Part shown: positions 1 to 7,997 of the stretch, in pieces
Layout of the letters: the number at the start of each line of letters is the position of its first letter
Position numbering within the stretch: the stretch's first letter is position 1
Origin: an uncultured bacterium
Lineage (GTDB): Bacteria > Bacteroidota > Ignavibacteria > Kapaibacteriales > UBA4661
NCBI GenBank assembly: GCA_937899715.1
Contig: CALCNX010000035.1
Coordinates: 59,561-123,560 of the forward strand
Length of the DNA: 64,000 nucleotides
Direction of reading: 5' to 3'
Program-made: the position numbers and the translations under genes
Notes under the pieces: generated by a model
The model's input: only the letters and a program-made list of their open reading frames with translations
What the model was told of the DNA's origin: nothing
Databases searched by the model: none

Positions 1-268
1 TGCGGAGCGGATTTTGCAGAATCGTCCCGCTTTTGGCAATGCGCTCCAGTGTCGCCAGAAACGCCGTCGGGTCTTGTTGGTAATCCCACGGGGTGCGGAT
101 AAGAACGAGGTTGTATGCGCTCCAATCAACGTTTTCGCGTCGCCACGGCACTCGGTCTATTTCCCAGCCGAGCGCGTTAAAATGGGGGTCGGCAAGGGCA
201 TCGTCAATAACAAAATCACCATTATTCTCCATCGAAAGGTGGGCACATTTGAACATCGGATTAGGCAT
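1..268 (-). CDS. ATP-grasp family protein, N-terminal fragment
   Basis: The gene runs off the left edge; only about 89 N-terminal residues are visible. They read like the pre-ATP-grasp part of a conserved family related to prokaryotic glutathione synthetase and RimK-type ligases, where a motif like LIRTPWDYQ is followed by a short helix and an LQNP-type turn. Members of the wider family couple ATP hydrolysis to amide or peptide bond formation, but the substrate here is unknown. The ATG at 268 has a GGAAGG ribosome binding site close upstream and overlaps the stop of the upstream fucose synthase gene by 8 bases, so translation is probably coupled. The catalytic domain is outside the window, so the assignment depends on the N-terminal motif alone. 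Confidence 0.6.
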   Translation of the reverse strand, partial: MPNPMFKCAHLSMENNGDFVIDDALADPHFNALGWEIDRVPWRRENVDWSAYNLVLIRTPWDYQQDPTAFLATLERIAKSGTILQNPLR

Positions 269-1205
269 AACGACCTTCCTTCCGAGCTTGATGAAACCAC
301 GCCACAACGCTTGTAATGCCGTCGCGCAGTTCAATTTTGTGCCGCCAGCCAAGTGCGTGAAGTTTGCCGACGTGCATGAGTTTACGCGGCGTGCCGTCGG
401 GTTTTGTGGTGTCCCATACGATTTCGCCCTGAAAGCCAACAATATCGGCAATCATCTCGGTCAGCGCTTTAATGCTTATTTCTTCGCCCGTACCGATGTT
501 CAGGAAATCACGACCGTCGTAGTTTTGCATGAGAAAAATCATTGCGTCTGCAGCGTCGTAGGAATGCAAAAACTCACGGAGCGGTGCGCCTGTGCCCCAG
601 GCGACGACTTCCTTTGCACCCTGTTCTTTTGCTTCCACAAATTTGCGAATGAGTGCGGGAAGAACGTGCGAAGTCGTGAGGTCAAAATTGTCATTTGGTC
701 CGTAAAGATTCGTGGGCATACAGGATACTGCATTGAATTGGTATTGGTCGTAGAGCGCTTCGCAGAGCTTGATTCCGGCGATTTTAGCAATGGCATACGG
801 CTCATTCGTCGGTTCCAAGGGACCAGTCAGCAAAGCGTCCTCGTGGAGCGGCTGCGGGGCAAGTTTGGGATAAATACACGAACTTCCCAAAAAGAGAAGT
901 TTTTTTGCGCCAAAACAGTAGGCGGAATGGATAATGTTGTTTTGGATAGCAAGGTTTTCGTAAAGGAAATCGGCACGGTACGTGTTATTTGCGTAGATGC
1001 CGCCTACTTTCGCCGCCGCATCGAACACATATTCAGGGCGATGGGTCTCGAAAAAACGCTCTACGTCTGCCTGACGGCGCAAGTCCATTTCTTGCGAGGT
1101 ACGGGTCAGAATGTTGGTAAAACCTTGTTCTGTGAGCTTATGAACGATTGCCGAACCGACTAATCCTCGGTGTCCCGCAACGTATATTGTGCTGTTCTTG
1201 TCCAT
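261..1205 (-). CDS. fcl: GDP-L-fucose synthase
   Basis: This NADPH-dependent epimerase/reductase converts GDP-4-keto-6-deoxymannose to GDP-L-fucose for surface polysaccharides. The 314-residue protein has the usual length. Visible motifs are the N-terminal Rossmann loop GHRGLVGSA (residues about 11-19), the catalytic Ser region LFLGSSCIYP, and the YxxxK pair in EPYAIAK, all in the order expected for extended short-chain dehydrogenases of the Fcl/WcaG family. It lies 36 bases downstream of the T9SS cargo gene and overlaps the following ATP-grasp gene, so they may share a transcript. The usual partner GDP-mannose 4,6-dehydratase (gmd) is not in the window. The mannose branch is represented by the phosphoglucose/phosphomannose isomerase at 3817-4896. 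Confidence 0.95.
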   Translation of the reverse strand: MDKNSTIYVAGHRGLVGSAIVHKLTEQGFTNILTRTSQEMDLRRQADVERFFETHRPEYVFDAAAKVGGIYANNTYRADFLYENLAIQNNIIHSAYCFGAKKLLFLGSSCIYPKLAPQPLHEDALLTGPLEPTNEPYAIAKIAGIKLCEALYDQYQFNAVSCMPTNLYGPNDNFDLTTSHVLPALIRKFVEAKEQGAKEVVAWGTGAPLREFLHSYDAADAMIFLMQNYDGRDFLNIGTGEEISIKALTEMIADIVGFQGEIVWDTTKPDGTPRKLMHVGKLHALGWRHKIELRDGITSVVAWFHQARKEGRYA

Positions 1206-1241
1206 GAAAAAAATGAAGAATAGAGAAATCTTGAGTTACGG

Positions 1242-3713
1242 TTATCGCTGAATAACGACCGGAAGCGCCGCAACGCCTTGTGCGGTCTGCACAAGGAGCA
1301 TATATGCGCCTGATGCTACTTGCTGCGTCAGAAGACGGTATTCGCCCCGTTCGTATTGTCTCGCGCCTTCGGCAAAACGGGTTTGCTGTGTGTATTCGCC
1401 TTCAGCAACGGTATTACCCAGAATGTCTTTCAGAATACAGCGCGTACTAATAGGTTCATCGGTGAGCGGGTCAAGAAGGCGTTCGATAGAGATTGCCACA
1501 TCGCTGGAAGCCGGATTAGGCTTTGGTTCTGCAAGGCGCACTACTTCTATGGTGGATAGATTTGCGGCAAGCACTTGTGAGCCGACCGTTCGCAGAATCA
1601 CGCGCGTAGAGCAGCGCGAATCTCCGGCAAAATTATTGGAAACTGCCTCACCTACGAGCGGTATTGCTACTGCTCCACAGGAATCTTCCACGTAGATTGT
1701 GTCGCGCCGTGTCCCTAGGTCTCGCGGCGAGAAACAGACCGTCAGCCGACGTGTGGAGCTGGGGGGCAGAATAAGCGGTATTTGGCTCAGAGCAAGCGAA
1801 AATTCGATATTCCGCACAATCGGTATCGTGTTCAGAATAACCGACCGCACAGAATCTACATTCTGCAAGACAATGTTGGCGCAGGTTACGCGGTTCAGTC
1901 CCGTTGTGTCGAGCTGGAACTCTCCCGATGTGGATTGTACGAAAAGCTGCTTACCGAAATCAAGAGCTTGCAGATTGATGGTGTTCGATGTCCAAACGCA
2001 ACCGTTGTTGTCGGTCAATTCTACGCTGTATGCGCCCGAAGAGCGCGTAACGAGTTGCCGCGCCGCGCCGATATTGCTTCGCACACCCTCACGCCAACGG
2101 TATTGCACAAAGCCTGCGGGAGCTTGCAGCACAGCGCTGTCGCCAATACAAAAGCGCGTTTGCCTCAGCGAGACAATGTCCGTGTTCGGTCGTGGGAGAA
2201 TGGTAATTGTTGTGGAAGAGCTTGCCACGCAGCCATTGGGGTTGCGCACCGAAAGTGTGTATCTGCCGGAGGTTTTCACATCAAGGCTTGTTGTGCGGCT
2301 TAATATTGTCCGTCCGTCCGACCACTCATAACCAAAGTCAGGGGTTTGTAATTCTGATGTAAGCCGAATCGTTGTGCCTTCGCAAGCACGTGGTGGACCA
2401 CTCAGACTGACGCGGGCTTCAGGACGTGGGAGAAAGGTAACTTGTACCGAATCGCTCAGGCTGACGCAGTCATAAACTGTTGCCGTAACGCGGTAGAGAC
2501 CAGTTTGCCGGACAATAATAGAAGCTGTTGTCGCCCCATTCGACCAGCGATATTGAGCAAAGCCATTAGAAACACGCAGTTCTACACTGTCTCCTTGGCA
2601 ATAAAACGGCGACGGCGGAATGGGCTGAATCTTCAGTTCACGCTCCGACGGCGGCACGTAGCGATACACTCCTTCACCAATGATAAAACCAAGCGTGTCG
2701 TTGACAAAATAGACATCATCAAGGTTTGCACTAGGCGGAATCCCACAGTTACGCAATTCCCATGTCTTGCCGGAGTTTTTGGTGTAATATGCCGATGCGT
2801 TCAAGCCCGCCGCCCAGCCGATGGAATCATTGAGTAAAAATGTACCGAACATTGGTTGACCGGTCGCAAACTCGTTCCACGTTTGCGCTCCATTCGTGGA
2901 AGCACGCATACCTCCTCCCATGCCACCGCCGCCACACGTTGTGCCGGAGTACGGTACAAGGAATACGTTATTGCTGATAGAAAGGTCTTCCTGCCAGACT
3001 TTACCGACGCGGGCTGTGCTTGGATAGGATTGTGCAAAGATATTCCACGACACGCCGCCATTGAGTGTGCGGAAAATTTGACCGCTCGACACTGCATAGC
3101 CCAAGCCTTTGGAGGAGTAGATAATAGCATCGCTCAAGCCGGAATCGTCATCGGGACCGGAGAACACCGTCCACGTATTACCGCCATTGGTGGTGCGAAG
3201 AAAAAGCTGCTGGTCGCCGCAACCGCCGGACATGACAACGCCTGAATCGCGGTGTGTGAAATAGCAGCCCCACGTGCGAGATTCAACACCGTTCAGAGCA
3301 AGCGGCGTGATGTCACGCCACGTACGCCCACCGTCAGCAGATTTGAACACGCCACCGGGACCTGTCGCGTAGCCCACCGTAGAATCAGGGAACCACACAC
3401 CTTCCAGGTGATTGCGGAAATCGCCTTGGTTGTAATTCAGCCTACCCGGAATCTGCGAGCGTGTCCACGTCCGCCCGCTATCGGTGGTAAACATCGTTCT
3501 GCGATAAAAGCCTACAATCCAGCCATAGCGCTGGTTGCTTGCCAGAAATTGCGCCTCCAACCAGTAATCCGGCACACCGTCAGGAGCAGGTGGAACCTGC
3601 ACTTGCACCCAATCCTGACGACCAATTTGCGGCGGGCGGGTCTGAGCAAAAGAACTGTCCTCGAAAGCCAATGCGAAAGCACACACTACCATCATGCGTC
3701 GTACAAGCCGCAT
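1242..3713 (-). CDS. Exported YCF48/BNR-repeat and Ig-like protein with T9SS sorting domain
   Basis: This is a large secreted protein of about 823 residues. The ATG at 3713 gives a compact signal peptide (MRLVRR, a hydrophobic stretch, then SFAQ); an in-frame ATG at 3791 would add 26 residues that do not look like a leader. The first ~340 residues contain BNR/YCF48-type repeats with recurrent S/T-x-D-x-G-x-TW motifs, likely a beta-propeller. The middle holds three repeats of WSNGATTASI/YRVTATVYDC type, resembling Ig-like or PKD modules of Bacteroidota surface proteins. The end has a PNPAS motif followed by a beta-rich stretch ending ALPVVIQR, as in type A T9SS C-terminal domains. I infer secretion by T9SS and a place at the cell surface. 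Ligand and role are unknown. Confidence 0.8.
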   Translation of the reverse strand: MRLVRRMMVVCAFALAFEDSSFAQTRPPQIGRQDWVQVQVPPAPDGVPDYWLEAQFLASNQRYGWIVGFYRRTMFTTDSGRTWTRSQIPGRLNYNQGDFRNHLEGVWFPDSTVGYATGPGGVFKSADGGRTWRDITPLALNGVESRTWGCYFTHRDSGVVMSGGCGDQQLFLRTTNGGNTWTVFSGPDDDSGLSDAIIYSSKGLGYAVSSGQIFRTLNGGVSWNIFAQSYPSTARVGKVWQEDLSISNNVFLVPYSGTTCGGGGMGGGMRASTNGAQTWNEFATGQPMFGTFLLNDSIGWAAGLNASAYYTKNSGKTWELRNCGIPPSANLDDVYFVNDTLGFIIGEGVYRYVPPSERELKIQPIPPSPFYCQGDSVELRVSNGFAQYRWSNGATTASIIVRQTGLYRVTATVYDCVSLSDSVQVTFLPRPEARVSLSGPPRACEGTTIRLTSELQTPDFGYEWSDGRTILSRTTSLDVKTSGRYTLSVRNPNGCVASSSTTITILPRPNTDIVSLRQTRFCIGDSAVLQAPAGFVQYRWREGVRSNIGAARQLVTRSSGAYSVELTDNNGCVWTSNTINLQALDFGKQLFVQSTSGEFQLDTTGLNRVTCANIVLQNVDSVRSVILNTIPIVRNIEFSLALSQIPLILPPSSTRRLTVCFSPRDLGTRRDTIYVEDSCGAVAIPLVGEAVSNNFAGDSRCSTRVILRTVGSQVLAANLSTIEVVRLAEPKPNPASSDVAISIERLLDPLTDEPISTRCILKDILGNTVAEGEYTQQTRFAEGARQYERGEYRLLTQQVASGAYMLLVQTAQGVAALPVVIQR

Positions 3714-3816
3714 TACAACATCGCTTGTCGTCGCTCGAAAGCAAGCGATGACCAGATGATGGAAAGAATTATGCTTGGTTGTCAGGCGCATAGAGGTACT
3801 TGTAAATTGACGGTTC

Positions 3817-4896
3817 TTAGCTATTTGCCGTCATGGCGGTTTTGAGTGTCAGAATATCCTTGATTTCTGTTGGGTCTTGGTCGTTTAAGAGTGCAAGCCA
3901 GTAGCTTGTCCAGTCTGCAAGGTAAACGAGAGAGAACATTTGTTCGACGAGATTACTGCCTTCGGCATGAATTTCAATGAAATTTTTTGCCCGTTCCTGA
4001 AGAATATTTTTTGTGGCTTGGAAGCGTACCGCCATGCGATTAAGCGTGTCGGGAGTGCGCAAGAACACAATACTGAAGCGCTTTGTGAGGTCACCGGGGA
4101 GCACCCAGCTATTGATTTCGTTGTGGTTCATCTCCGGCACAATATTGCCAAAAGCCAGATGTTTTCCGTTTTCTTGTATCTGCCCGCGCCAGCGTAAATT
4201 CACCGCTTCCAGCACAGGAGCAGAATAGAACACAGGAATCGTGCCGCGAAGGCGCTCCGCCAGCGCAAAGGCGGGATTGCTCGCGTCAGGCTGTGAGTAT
4301 TCTTGCGCTTTCGCATCCAAAAACTCCGGCAGTGTGCGCAAGGATTGCGATAAAGCCTTGTGTGCCTCGCCTGTAATAGCGCCGTGTGAAAGGAGCGTCA
4401 TGAGCACAGGCATTAGCGAGTAGCCGACAGCGCAGCGCGGTTGCAAGCCGTCGGGAATCGTGATGAGCGGTACTCCATCTGTATCGGCGCGTTTCTTGAG
4501 TTCACCGCCTGTGGCTATGCAGAGAAGCCGCTTGGTTTTGCCCAGTGCGGCTTGGTAGGAGGCGAGTGTTTCCTCTGTATTACCCGAGTAACTGCTGCCG
4601 ATAAATGCAGTATTGCTGTTCACGCCGCTTGGCAAGCCGTAGGTACGATTAACAATCACGGCAAAATCGTCTGCACCATAGCCCTGAAGGGTGCATCGAA
4701 GCAGGTCTCCTGCGATTGCCGAACCACCCATCCCGGCAAAGACCAAAAGCGGAAAACGCGAAGAATCTTGGAAATACGGGGCTGCTTCGCCAATAGCAAT
4801 TCCCTCACGGACTTGAGCGGGGAAATTTTTTAAGACTTCAAACATATTGCTGCGGTCAAAGTCAAGCAATGAACAGGCTTCAGGGGTTTCGGTCAT
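3817..4896 (-). CDS. Bifunctional phosphoglucose/phosphomannose isomerase
   Basis: This SIS-domain isomerase interconverts fructose-6-phosphate with glucose-6-phosphate and mannose-6-phosphate. Supporting motifs are FAGMGGSAIAGDLL, then SYSGNTEETL in the first SIS domain, and EMNHNEINSW with the catalytic Glu/His region in the C-terminal half, all typical of the archaeal/bacterial bifunctional family (TIGR02128-like). The ATG at 4896 gives 359 residues, a normal length. A GTG at 4956 overlapping the preceding stop would add a hydrophobic leader that makes no sense for a cytosolic enzyme. It lies just downstream of the PBP4-like gene on the same strand. It could feed both glycolysis and the GDP-mannose/GDP-fucose branch together with fcl. 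Confidence 0.9.
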   Translation of the reverse strand: MTETPEACSLLDFDRSNMFEVLKNFPAQVREGIAIGEAAPYFQDSSRFPLLVFAGMGGSAIAGDLLRCTLQGYGADDFAVIVNRTYGLPSGVNSNTAFIGSSYSGNTEETLASYQAALGKTKRLLCIATGGELKKRADTDGVPLITIPDGLQPRCAVGYSLMPVLMTLLSHGAITGEAHKALSQSLRTLPEFLDAKAQEYSQPDASNPAFALAERLRGTIPVFYSAPVLEAVNLRWRGQIQENGKHLAFGNIVPEMNHNEINSWVLPGDLTKRFSIVFLRTPDTLNRMAVRFQATKNILQERAKNFIEIHAEGSNLVEQMFSLVYLADWTSYWLALLNDQDPTEIKDILTLKTAMTANS

Positions 4897-4955
4897 AGTA
4901 TCTGGGGAAAGTGAAAAATGTGAGAGAAAAATTGTGGTCAGGATAAGAAGGTACA

Positions 4956-6530
4956 CTACTTCCGTGCAAAGCCTGCCAAACGCAAGGCAATAATATCCTG
5001 ATAAGCGCGGATGGTACTTGCGGGAAACGTATAACCGTTGAACATCAGCGAGAAAACAAGTGGTTCTTGGTCGCGGGTGGTGATATAGCCGGAGAGAGCG
5101 GAAACATTGGTGAGCGTTCCGGTTTTTGCTTTCAGATTTTTTTCCGCAATCGTACCTTTTAAGCGGTTTTGCAGCGTTCCGCGCTCACCCGGCACTGCCA
5201 AAGAGCGTATGAATGTGTTGCGGTTCTTGGAGGCATAGACCGCCGTGAGAACATCCGCCACGTGCTTGGGCGAAATGAGATTGAACCGTGAAAGCCCCGA
5301 CCCATCGGCGAGCGCGGCACCCTTGAGAGAGACACCATTTTTTACGCCGAACTGCCGTGTCATCTCAGCCGCTTGGTCTGCATTGCCTTTACCGTTAAAT
5401 TCCTTTGCCGCAGTGCGCCATATCTGCTCTGCGCAGAGGTTGTGGCTAATGGTGTTTTCGATGCGGACAATATCGCGGAGCGGTGGCGAGGTGTGATAGC
5501 AGACAGGACGCATTTCGGCATAGGCAATTTTGTCGCCCCATTGCTTTGAATCGAACATTCCGCCACGAACCTTGATGCCTTGCTCCTCAAGAGTTTTTTT
5601 GAAAAGTGACAGCGTGAAAAGCGTGGGATTATCCACGGCGACCGATGATGTACGTGTGCCGTTCTCGCTTGTATCGGCGGCGACTGTCCCAGAAACGTAG
5701 ATGACATTGGAGTATGACTGCCGTGTAATGCTAACCGATGCTACGGAATCGCGTGGAACGGTTCTGGTAGTGTTAACCACGTTCACATAACTTGTCGGCG
5801 GAATAATTTTGATTTCGGCGGGCTGCCCGACGGAGAAAGCGGGTCGGACGACGACATCTACTTTGTTATCATTGAAGGACAGTGCGGAAATTTGCGCAGC
5901 AAAGGCAAACGGAAAATCATCCCACGACCAGCCTTGTCCCCACGGGTCGTCGTTGAAATAGGAATCGTCGCCCACCAAATTCCCGCGAATAGAACGCACA
6001 CCGAGAGAATCCAAGACCCCGCACCATTGGCGCAAAATCGAAAGCGGGTCGTCGTAGAAATAGGTGGACATCGAGGGGTCGCCGGCTCCGCGAATAATGA
6101 CGTTTCCAACAAATTCACCGCTTGATTTTTTGAGCAATCCGTCCAGAAAGAGCGTGGTGGTGTAGGTGAAATCTGCGCCCAAAAAGTCCATGGCGGCGGC
6201 AGAAGAAATGATTTTCATATTTGATGCCGGAACGAGTGCTTTTTGCTCGTTTTGCGTAAAAATTACTTCTTTCGTTTTGAGCGAAGCCACGTAAAAACCT
6301 ACCGATGCGCCATTCAAGATAGAATCGCTGAGAATTGTCGCCAACTCTGAGCGGAGTTCCGCAATACCGCGTACGCCAACGGTATCGGTCTGTGCTTGTG
6401 CGAGAAGCGCTCTAAGCGAAGGTGGCAGCGAGCTTTGACTGCGAGCGCTAAGAGGCAGGAGCAAGCACAGAGCAAGTGCGATGCCTACGCTGCGGAATAA
6501 ACCTGTTGTTCGTTGGGAGTATATATCCAT
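4956..6530 (-). CDS. dacB: D-alanyl-D-alanine carboxypeptidase/endopeptidase (PBP4 family)
   Basis: This is a periplasmic penicillin-binding protein of peptidase family S13 that trims or cleaves peptidoglycan cross-bridges. From the ATG at 6530 it has 524 residues with a signal peptide (MDIYSQ..., hydrophobic core, SARSQ). The active-site triad motifs are visible in order: SxxK in PASNMK with the nucleophilic Ser, SxN in TISHNLCAE, and KTG in KAKTGTLTNVS. A DGSGLSRFN motif typical of DacB lies between the last two. The open frame extends upstream to 6893, but that part has no leader character. The gene is preceded by the terminator of the DMT exporter gene, so it probably has its own promoter in the ~100 bases upstream of 6530. 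Confidence 0.92.
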   Translation of the reverse strand: MDIYSQRTTGLFRSVGIALALCLLLPLSARSQSSLPPSLRALLAQAQTDTVGVRGIAELRSELATILSDSILNGASVGFYVASLKTKEVIFTQNEQKALVPASNMKIISSAAAMDFLGADFTYTTTLFLDGLLKKSSGEFVGNVIIRGAGDPSMSTYFYDDPLSILRQWCGVLDSLGVRSIRGNLVGDDSYFNDDPWGQGWSWDDFPFAFAAQISALSFNDNKVDVVVRPAFSVGQPAEIKIIPPTSYVNVVNTTRTVPRDSVASVSITRQSYSNVIYVSGTVAADTSENGTRTSSVAVDNPTLFTLSLFKKTLEEQGIKVRGGMFDSKQWGDKIAYAEMRPVCYHTSPPLRDIVRIENTISHNLCAEQIWRTAAKEFNGKGNADQAAEMTRQFGVKNGVSLKGAALADGSGLSRFNLISPKHVADVLTAVYASKNRNTFIRSLAVPGERGTLQNRLKGTIAEKNLKAKTGTLTNVSALSGYITTRDQEPLVFSLMFNGYTFPASTIRAYQDIIALRLAGFARK

Positions 6531-6633
6531 AGTGTGGTTCAGAATTGCGCGATTGGTCGTCTTCAAATGGTGCAAAGAGTTGTTGTGCTGAAGAGTATAA
6601 TTCCCTGAATTTAGAGAATTTTTTCGGTATGAG

Positions 6634-6672
6634 AAAAAAAAAGTAGAGCGGTGGTAAAACCCTGCTCTACTT
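6634..6672 (-). terminator. Rho-independent terminator of the DMT exporter gene
   Basis: A 9-bp perfect stem (AAGTAGAGC at 6641-6649 with GCTCTACTT at 6664-6672) is followed, on the minus strand, by an unbroken T-run from the A-tract at 6634-6642. It lies 34 bases beyond the stop of the gene ending at 6707, which is the expected place for an intrinsic terminator. Confidence 0.9.
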
Positions 6673-6706
6673 GGAAAATCGGACAACATTGAAAGACGGC
6701 AAACTG

Positions 6707-7753
6707 TTATGATGCGTTTGGTGTTCGATACTTCGCAATCATGCCCACTGCCATCATAATCACAATCATTGCCGCAATCATGTTTGCCGTGATACTTTCG
6801 CCGCCAAGCGTTGCGCCCAGAAGCATTGCGATAACGGGATTGACGTAGGTGTAGGACGATGCCAGTGCAGCCGAGACGTTTTGCAGCAGCCACGTATAAG
6901 CGCTGAAAGCAGCAATAGAGCCAAAGACTATCAAATATAAAAATGCTGTGAAGGATTTGAGGCTTATTTTGTCCAGATGAATTTGAGAAGCCTCACCAAC
7001 GCAGAGTGCGATGATGAGCATAATCACACCACCCGAAAGTAGTTCAACGGCAGTCGTCATGCGGGGTGTGGCGGGGAGTTTTGCGTGGCGAGCGTAAATG
7101 GAGCCAACAGCCCACGCGATTGTGCCGAAAAACATTAACACAAAGCCGATGAAATCAAGTGGGCGGCTGCTTGCGCCATTGGCGGACTGCATGAAATAAT
7201 GCCATGGCTGCACGAGGACAACAATTCCAGAGAAACCAAGCGCAATGCCAATCATTACGCCTCCAGTGGGGCGCTTCCCTTCAGGACGCAGCCAATCTAA
7301 GAGTACCATCCAGATTGGCAGGGACGTAGCGACAAGCGCACCAAGACTGGACGGAACACGTCCCATGGCGAGCGTAAAAGCGCCATTACAAAATGTTACC
7401 AGCATCGCTCCTACGATAGAAGCTGAGCGCCATTCCTGCCAGCTTGGCATAGCCGAGCCGGATGCACGTGCCCATGCAAACATGATGCAGCCCGCAATCG
7501 TAAAGCGCACACCCGCCATCAAAAGCGGTGGCAACGTTTCAATCGCAAAGCGCACGCCTAAGTACGTCGAACCCCAAATCAGGCAGACGGCGCTGAAGGC
7601 AATATAGAAGGTGGTGCGAGAACTGCGTTGGCGTGGAATGTGCGGAATGTGCGGAATTGGCTGTGGTGTTTTTTCTGCAAACACTTCGCTCAATGTCTCT
7701 TCGGTGAGCATCGCTTTGATTGGCAGCGTTGCTTCTTTTGGTGATGAAGTCAT
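6707..7753 (-). CDS. DMT-family (EamA) membrane transporter
   Basis: The 348-residue protein carries two EamA domains and about ten hydrophobic segments. The first begins at FYIAFSAVCLIWGSTYLG, where WGSTYLGVRFAIE closely follows the YedA/RhaT-type signature of the drug/metabolite transporter superfamily. Such proteins export amino acids or metabolites; the substrate cannot be read from sequence. The start at ATG 7753 has an AAAGG site 7 bases upstream and leaves a ~45-residue cytoplasmic N-terminus with a short IPHIPHIPRQR repeat, longer than usual for this family. The open frame continues to 7912 without a credible start. The gene is followed by a strong terminator and appears to be a single-gene unit. 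Confidence 0.88.
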   Translation of the reverse strand: MTSSPKEATLPIKAMLTEETLSEVFAEKTPQPIPHIPHIPRQRSSRTTFYIAFSAVCLIWGSTYLGVRFAIETLPPLLMAGVRFTIAGCIMFAWARASGSAMPSWQEWRSASIVGAMLVTFCNGAFTLAMGRVPSSLGALVATSLPIWMVLLDWLRPEGKRPTGGVMIGIALGFSGIVVLVQPWHYFMQSANGASSRPLDFIGFVLMFFGTIAWAVGSIYARHAKLPATPRMTTAVELLSGGVIMLIIALCVGEASQIHLDKISLKSFTAFLYLIVFGSIAAFSAYTWLLQNVSAALASSYTYVNPVIAMLLGATLGGESITANMIAAMIVIMMAVGMIAKYRTPNAS

Positions 7754-7908
7754 AAACGACCTTTCCCGTGAAAATGAAGATTGGGTAAAGGCAAATCTAC
7801 GGAAAAATTGTACTAACAAACAGATACAGTTTTTAGAATTGTGGGCATAACAGTTTACAATTTGGTGGTGGTATAGTGTACAGTGAGTCGCAGTGCTATC
7901 GCAAACAA

Positions 7909-7949
7909 GCAAACCACATTCCTCACTTGAGCGAGGTAATGTGGTTTGC
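7909..7949. terminator. Stem-loop terminator after the TonB receptor gene
   Basis: The arms GCAAACCACATT (7909-7920) and AATGTGGTTTGC (7938-7949) are perfectly complementary and extend inward through CCTC/GAGG around an 8-base loop. T-rich sequence follows on both strands (CTGTTTTG on plus, TTGTTTG on minus). It lies just beyond the receptor stop at 7998 and likely ends that transcript. Confidence 0.8.
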
Positions 7950-7997
7950 CTGTTTTGTTCGAGTAATTGGTTTTTCTATCGTTTACATCGTGTAGTT

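Noticed and set aside
93..1163. 356-residue plus-strand open frame over the fucose synthase gene
   Set aside because: The opposite strand encodes a complete, motif-supported GDP-L-fucose synthase; the plus frame is its shadow and has no similarity, leader or ribosome binding site.
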